Assembly: GCF_000016425.1 (NCBI RefSeq)
Contig: NC_009380.1
Span: 2,608,144-2,672,143, forward strand
From: Salinispora tropica CNB-440
GTDB taxonomy: Bacteria; Actinomycetota; Actinomycetes; Mycobacteriales; Micromonosporaceae
DNA length: 64,000 bases
Direction of reading: 5' to 3'
Position 1 is the stretch's first letter; each line of letters opens with the position of its first letter. The notes beneath the pieces were generated by a model, which saw only the letters and a program-made list of their open reading frames with translations, was not told the origin of the DNA and made no database searches. Position numbers and translations under genes: made by a program. Positions 59,559-64,000 of the stretch are shown in pieces.

Positions 59559-60464
59559 GTGAACCTTCCAGAACTCGGCGCCTTCCTCAGGACACGCCGC
59601 GACCGTGTCCGACCCGCCGAGGTCGGTCTCCCCCAAGGCCCGCGCCGGCGCGTCCCCGGGCTGCGCCGCGAGGAAGTCGCCCAGCTGGCAGGGCTGTCAG
59701 CCGACTACTACACCGAGCTGGAGCGCGGCAGCGCACAGAACGGCGTGCAGCCCTCGGCCCAGACCCTGGCCGCCCTCGCCCGAGCCCTGCGCCTGAACGG
59801 CGACGAGCGCGACCACCTGTTTCATCTGGCCGAGCGGCCGGTCCCGCCGTCGGCACACGGACCGTCGGCACACGTGCAGCCCGCGCTTCTCGGACTCCTG
59901 GACCGGCTGTCCAACACCCCCGCGCGCGTCATCACCGACCTGCACGAAACCCTGGTGGAAAACGACCTGGCCCGAAACCTGCTCGGCACGTCCCCGGCGC
60001 ACCACGGCCCGGCGGCGAGCTTCGTGTACCGCTGGTTCACCGACCCTCATGCGCGCGAGAGGTACCCGGTCGAGGATCACCCACACCACTCCCGGGTGTT
60101 CGTGGCCGACCTTCAGGCAGCGGCCGCGCGGCGGGGCCGGGACGCGGAGGTCACGAAGGTGGTCGCCGTGCTACGCCACCGTAGCCAGGAGTTCGCAGCT
60201 CTCTGGGACACCCACGACGTCGCGGTGCGCCGCATGGACCACAAGAAGATCGTCCACCCCACGCTCGGCATCATCGAACTCGACTGTTACAACCTGCTCA
60301 GCGAGGACGGACGCCAACGCCTGCTGTGGTTCACCGCGCCGCCCGGAAGCCGGGGAGCCGAGCAGCTGAAACTGCTGTCCGTCATAGGAACCCAGGACCT
60401 GAGCGTCACCGACGGCACGGCACCGGAGGGCTTGTCCGCGGCCGAATCCGGATCGCAGCGCTGA
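59559..60464 (+). CDS. XRE-family regulator with MmyB-like ligand domain
   Basis: This 301-residue regulator has an N-terminal helix-turn-helix ('LGAFLRTRRDRVRPAEVGLP', 'GLRREEVAQLAGLSADYYTE', 'LERGSAQNGVQPSAQTLAAL') and a C-terminal PAS-like MmyB domain (about 100-280; 'ARVITDLHETLVENDLARNL', 'TDPHARERYP', 'VRRMDHKKIVHPTLGIIELD'). MmyB-type regulators bind fatty-acid-like ligands and control neighbouring SDR genes. The start is GTG 59559. It is divergent from the SDR set and is probably its repressor or activator. Confidence 0.9.
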   Translation: MNLPELGAFLRTRRDRVRPAEVGLPQGPRRRVPGLRREEVAQLAGLSADYYTELERGSAQNGVQPSAQTLAALARALRLNGDERDHLFHLAERPVPPSAHGPSAHVQPALLGLLDRLSNTPARVITDLHETLVENDLARNLLGTSPAHHGPAASFVYRWFTDPHARERYPVEDHPHHSRVFVADLQAAAARRGRDAEVTKVVAVLRHRSQEFAALWDTHDVAVRRMDHKKIVHPTLGIIELDCYNLLSEDGRQRLLWFTAPPGSRGAEQLKLLSVIGTQDLSVTDGTAPEGLSAAESGSQR

Positions 60465-60539
60465 CCCGCGCCCGCCCGATGTCCACCTGCGCCGCCCCGG
60501 CCGGCTCGCCGTGCCGCACCGGCAAGGGCAAGGTGGCCA

Positions 60540-60830
60540 TCCAGTACCACTTCGGGTACGCCCGCGCCTCGACCGCCCGGCAGTCCCTCGACGCGCAGCT
60601 CGACTCCCTGACCGAGGCCCAGGTGACCCGCACCTTCTCGGAGAAGATCTCCACCCGCACCACCAGACGCCCCCACTGGAGGCCGCCGTCAAACTCGCCG
60701 GGGAGATCCGCTCTTCACCGGGGGAACGGAAGGGCTCCCACGATCCCTCGGGCAGCATGTTCACCGTGCTGGCCGCCATATCCGGCATGGAACGCGAGTA
60801 CATCCGCCGCGGTGACTGGGGAGTGGGCCG
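60540..60830 (+). pseudogene. Serine recombinase (resolvase) remnant
   Basis: In-frame pieces read FGYARASTARQSLDAQLDSL, then TEAQVTRTFSEKISTRTTRR; after a break, GSHDPSGSMFTVLAAISGME and REYIRR. These are the start of the catalytic domain (Ser in ARAST) and the long E helix of Tn3/Gin-type recombinases. The middle and the DNA-binding part are missing. Confidence 0.8.
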
Positions 60831-60966
60831 CCGGTGTGCCCCTGGGACAAATCTGGGAGTCCGGGGCCGGATCGCCCCCCTGCCGACCGCCCCTGACGCA
60901 TCGACAGGTCGCCCGCTCGGGCGTAGCGGCCGGTAGCTGTCAGTGTCGAGCTGGGCGAGTTCGCCG

Positions 60967-62199
60967 TCAGGGCCGGGCGGCCAACGCGGCGCGGACCGGG
61001 GCGGACTTCGCCGCCGCCTCCGCGACCTCGGCCTCCGGATCACTGCCCCAGGTAATCCCCCCACCGGCCCACACGTGGAGCTGATCGGCGTCGGCGGCGG
61101 CGGTGCGAATAGTCAAACCAAGGTCGACCCGACCGGGGGTGACCCAACCCAGCGCGCCCATGCTGGCCCCGCGCCCGACCGGCTCCAGAGCGGCGATGTG
61201 ATCCAGGGCGGCCAGCTTCGGGGCTCCGGTGACCGAACCGCCAGGGCAGACGGCACGTAGTAGATCTGCCAGGCCGAGCCCCTCGGCGACCGCCGCGGAG
61301 ACGGTCGACTCCGCCTGCCACAGATCACACCACCGGCGTACGGCGAACAGCTCGTCAACCGTGACGGTGCCGGTACGGGCGAGGCGAGCCAGATCATTAC
61401 GCTGTAGATCGACGATCATGACATGTTCCGCGCGTTCCTTCGCGCTGGACAGCAGCGCGGTCCGACCGGCGGCGGTGGCTGGACGGGTGCCCTTGATCGG
61501 CCGGGTGATCATCCGCCCATCCGTGACCTCGACGAGGGTCTCCGGGGAGGCGCAGCCAATCGCCCATCCGGCACCGGTGAGGACACCCGCATACCGGGCG
61601 CCCGGCAACGCACCGAGACGGGCCAGGGCGGGCAGCGGATCACCGGCGTAGCGGGCGGCGGCGTGTCCCACGAGGTTGACCTGGTAGACATCCCCACGGC
61701 CGATTGCCGCACGGACGGCACGCACCGCGTCCGCGTGCTGCCAGGGGGCCCAACTCTCCGCCCAGGCGCCGAGCCACCAGCCCGACGATCGGCGGCGGGC
61801 TGGACGGCCGCGGGACGCGGGAGCGTGGCCGTATACGACGACAGCCACCTCGGGCAGTGCGGGGGCAGGCGTGGCCGGACCAGGACCGCGGCCGACCCCC
61901 AGCGCACCGGCCGCGGCCGAGACGTAGAGGGCAGCCCCGCACACCCGTTGCCCGATTCGCCCCGCCGGCCGAGCGAGGTCATCCAGGGCGAGACCGTGGG
62001 CGGCGAGGAACTCCTGGACGAGCGCCGCCGGGTCACCGCCGTCGCCGACGCGCCACTCCCAGCGGGCGCGTTCGACGTGGGTATGCCCGCAGTCCGGCGC
62101 CGCCGGCGGAGCAACCGTCACCTCTGCTGGAAGCGTTTCCACGCTATCCGGTCCATTCCGCCTCAACCGTTCAGTGGATTTTCCATGCGGCACGCGCAC
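60967..62199 (-). CDS. pabB: Aminodeoxychorismate synthase component I
   Basis: This 410-residue chorismate-utilising enzyme has 'GRGDVYQVNLVGHAAARYAG', 'ASPETLVEVTDGRMITRPIK', 'GTRPATAAG', 'KERAEHVMIVDLQRNDLARL', 'PGGSVTGAPKLAALDHIAAL' and 'GLTIRTA', the shared core of PabB/TrpE/MenF. The PIKGT block (rather than the PIAGT of anthranilate synthase) favours PabB. With PabA it makes 4-amino-4-deoxychorismate on the way to folate. The first 40 residues are variable, so the start may be later. The gene stands alone. Confidence 0.87.
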   Translation of the reverse strand: MRVPHGKSTERLRRNGPDSVETLPAEVTVAPPAAPDCGHTHVERARWEWRVGDGGDPAALVQEFLAAHGLALDDLARPAGRIGQRVCGAALYVSAAAGALGVGRGPGPATPAPALPEVAVVVYGHAPASRGRPARRRSSGWWLGAWAESWAPWQHADAVRAVRAAIGRGDVYQVNLVGHAAARYAGDPLPALARLGALPGARYAGVLTGAGWAIGCASPETLVEVTDGRMITRPIKGTRPATAAGRTALLSSAKERAEHVMIVDLQRNDLARLARTGTVTVDELFAVRRWCDLWQAESTVSAAVAEGLGLADLLRAVCPGGSVTGAPKLAALDHIAALEPVGRGASMGALGWVTPGRVDLGLTIRTAAADADQLHVWAGGGITWGSDPEAEVAEAAAKSAPVRAALAARP

Positions 62200-62290
62200 A
62201 CCCGCTCGATGCCGGTCGCGTGAACTTGGTACTGTGCGTCACTGGCCGTGTGAAACATGACACAGTTCCCCCACCCTCCGGAGAACCCCG

Positions 62291-62491
62291 ATGTGCCAGC
62301 ACCAACCCACCTGCCCCTCTGCCGACGCCACCGACCGGGACGCCGCCAAAGTCATCGCCTGCTTCCCTGAACAGGGCTGGAGTCTGCTCTGCAACGGGGT
62401 TATCAGTTTCGAGGACACCGGCGAGATACTCCCCGACGGGCGCAGCATCGCCCCGCACCGCGGCCCAGCCCGCCATGCCCTCGTCGCCTAA
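62291..62491 (+). CDS. DUF5999-family small protein
   Basis: This 66-residue protein (MCQHQPTCPSADATDRDAAK.., 'HPEQGWSLLCNGVI'-like core, here 'FPEQGWSLLCNGVISFEDTG') is a clear member of a family found in many actinobacteria. It has three Cys, including the CxxxxxxC pair MCQHQPTC. Its function is unknown. GGAG lies about 8 nt before the ATG. A GTGT...ACAC dyad in the leader may be a regulatory site. It is a single-gene unit between pabB and gcvP. Confidence 0.85.
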   Translation: MCQHQPTCPSADATDRDAAKVIACFPEQGWSLLCNGVISFEDTGEILPDGRSIAPHRGPARHALVA

Positions 62492-62613
62492 CAATGACTC
62501 ACAGTAATCATCTGGTTCCGTCGACCCCAGGCTAGCCGCCCGCACCAGGTCACCGGCCCGGGAGTCGACACCAGCCAGCCGGGCGGACAACCCCGCCCGG
62601 CCCCGTCGACCCC

Positions 62614-64000
62614 TCACTCCTCAAACGCCTGCGGCGCCGGACAGGAACACACCAGGTTCCGGTCGCCGTACGCGCCGTCGATCCGCCGCACCGGCGGCCA
62701 GTACTTCCCCAGCCGACTCCCCGCCGGATAGGCCCCGACCGACCGCGGATACGGATGCGACCACTGGTCAGCCGAGACCATCGCCGCGGTGTGCGGGGCG
62801 TTCACCAGCGGGTTGTCCTCCGCCGGCCACTCCCCCGACCCCACCTTGTCGATCTCGGCCCGGATCGCGATCAACGCGTCGCAGAACCGATCCAACTCGG
62901 TGAGATCCTCACTCTCCGTCGGCTCCACCATCAACGTCCCCGCGACCGGGAACGACATCGTCGGCGCGTGGAAACCGTAGTCGATCAGACGCTTGGCCAC
63001 ATCATCAACGCTGACGCCCGTCGCCTTCGTCAACGGCCGCAGGTCCAGAATGCACTCGTGCGCCACCAGGCCCTTGTTACCCGCGTACAACACCGGGAAC
63101 GCGCCGCGCAGCCGCGCCGCCACATAGTTGGCCGCCAACACCGCCACCCCCGTGGCCCGGGTCAGCCCAGCCGCACCCATCATCCGCAGATACATCCACG
63201 GAATCGGCAGAATCCCCGCCGACCCGTACCGGGCCGCCGACACCGCCGGCCGGCCCGAATCCCCCGCGAGCGGGTCACCCGGCAAGAACGGCGCCAGATG
63301 CGAGCGCACCGCCACCGGCCCCACGCCCGGCCCACCACCACCATGCGGGATGCAGAACGTCTTGTGCAGATTCAGATGCGACACGTCCGCACCGAACCGT
63401 CCCGGCTTGACGAAACCCACCAGGGCATTGAGGTTCGCCCCGTCGACATACACCTGCCCGCCCGCGTCGTGCACCTTCGCGCACACCTGAGCGATACCCG
63501 TCTCATACACGCCGTGCGTCGACGGATACGTCACCATGATCGCGGCGAGCGTCTCCCGATGCGCATCGATCTTGCTGTCGAGGTCAATCAGGTCGATGTT
63601 GCCGTCGGCGTCACAGCCGACCACCACCACCCGCATCCCCGCCATCACCGCCGACGCGGCGTTCGTACCATGCGCCGACGACGGAATCAGGCACACATTC
63701 CGGTGCCCCGCATCCCGCGACTGGTGGAACGCGCGGATCGCCAACAACCCCGCCAACTCCCCCTGCGAGCCGGCGTTGGGCTGCACACTGACCGCGTCGT
63801 ACCCGGTCACCTCCGCCAGCCAACCCTCCAACTGGACAATCAGCTCCCGGTAACCGGCGGTCTGCGACTCGGGCGCCAACGGATGCACCTGCGCGAACTG
63901 CGCCCAGCTCACCGGCTCCATCTCGGTGGTCGCGTTCAGCTTCATCGTGCACGACCCCAACGGGATCATGCCCCGATCCAAGGCATAGTCGAGGTCCGCC
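62614..64000 (-). CDS. gcvP: Glycine dehydrogenase (P-protein), C-terminal part
   Basis: The frame enters from the right edge of the window and gives about 460 residues of the P-protein of the glycine cleavage system: '[20 protein letters not shown]', '[20 protein letters not shown]', '[16 protein letters not shown]', the PLP lysine in [20 protein letters not shown], and '[20 protein letters not shown]'. It decarboxylates glycine and passes the aminomethyl group to the H-protein. The N-terminal half lies outside the window. No frame damage is visible in this part. Confidence 0.93.
   Translation of the reverse strand, partial: ADLDYALDRGMIPLGSCTMKLNATTEMEPVSWAQFAQVHPLAPESQTAGYRELIVQLEGWLAEVTGYDAVSVQPNAGSQGELAGLLAIRAFHQSRDAGHRNVCLIPSSAHGTNAASAVMAGMRVVVVGCDADGNIDLIDLDSKIDAHRETLAAIMVTYPSTHGVYETGIAQVCAKVHDAGGQVYVDGANLNALVGFVKPGRFGADVSHLNLHKTFCIPHGGGGPGVGPVAVRSHLAPFLPGDPLAGDSGRPAVSAARYGSAGILPIPWMYLRMMGAAGLTRATGVAVLAANYVAARLRGAFPVLYAGNKGLVAHECILDLRPLTKATGVSVDDVAKRLIDYGFHAPTMSFPVAGTLMVEPTESEDLTELDRFCDALIAIRAEIDKVGSGEWPAEDNPLVNAPHTAAMVSADQWSHPYPRSVGAYPAGSRLGKYWPPVRRIDGAYGDRNLVCSCPAPQAFEE

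Overview
The window is 64 kb of very GC-rich DNA with actinobacterial features: GTG and TTG starts, leaderless genes, an ECF42-type sigma factor with its DGPF/YCII partner, DUF6228, DUF4360, DUF5999 and DUF6319-like proteins, cytochrome bd and F420-linked enzymes. The gene mix best fits a Micromonosporaceae chromosome (Micromonospora or a relative). That is an inference from content, not a database match. A 28-bp sequence at 19711-19738 closely resembles the actinobacterial dif site, so the window probably lies at or near the replication terminus. This would fit its many broken mobile elements.

Layout. (1) 0.36-11.2 kb is accessory DNA. It opens with a 3' half of tRNA-Arg(ACG) joined to a 5'-truncated DUF6228 gene. 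A sigma/YCII pair follows, then a MerR-PP2C gene enclosed by 83-bp inverted repeats of a wrecked Tn3-family element. After that come resolvase, integrase and transposase remnants, two secreted proteins and an overlapping three-gene operon containing an S1-domain protein. (2) 11.2-18.3 kb holds a DoxX-like protein, a phosphotransferase, an aminotransferase/UTRA/PP2C operon divergent from an XRE-cupin regulator, an SDR/TetR divergent pair and an aquaporin. (3) 18.3-30.8 kb holds a Xer-type recombinase whose start lies in a dif-like palindrome, the dif site, a UvrA-like resistance ATPase, an SDR, cydAB with a possible BlaI-type operator, and housekeeping genes for an acyltransferase, a phosphodiesterase, a UMF1-type transporter and thymidine kinase. 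(4) 30.8-34.1 kb is a compact set with an oxidoreductase, a sugar-phosphate cyclase and an F420 oxidoreductase, likely for a C7-cyclitol. (5) 34-47.8 kb holds another tyrosine recombinase, membrane proteins, an LPxTG-anchored RCC1-repeat protein, a MarR regulator divergent from a flavoprotein-GNAT fusion, TetR regulators, peptide deformylase, a secreted beta-helix protein and an Eis-like acetyltransferase. (6) 47.8-60.9 kb is a second scarred region. It has a collapsed copy of the DUF6228 gene, a TetR/MFS operon, and a 288-bp direct repeat (286/288 identical) bracketing an Eis-like acetyltransferase and a P450 cassette. Tn3 and ISAs1 remnants, a tautomerase/SDR/XRE cluster with a frameshifted SDR, and a resolvase remnant complete it. 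(7) 60.9-64 kb returns to core metabolism: pabB, a DUF5999 gene and the 3' part of gcvP, which runs off the right edge.

Working together: several regulator/target pairs share divergent or coupled promoters with visible inverted repeats (MerR-PP2C, XRE/aminotransferase, TetR/SDR, TetR/MFS, MarR/flavoprotein-GNAT). The strongest candidates for undescribed biology are the cyclase cluster, the dif/recombinase arrangement, the mobile unit carrying the MerR-PP2C gene, the flavoprotein-GNAT fusion, and the 288-bp repeat that looks like the scar of a single-crossover insertion.
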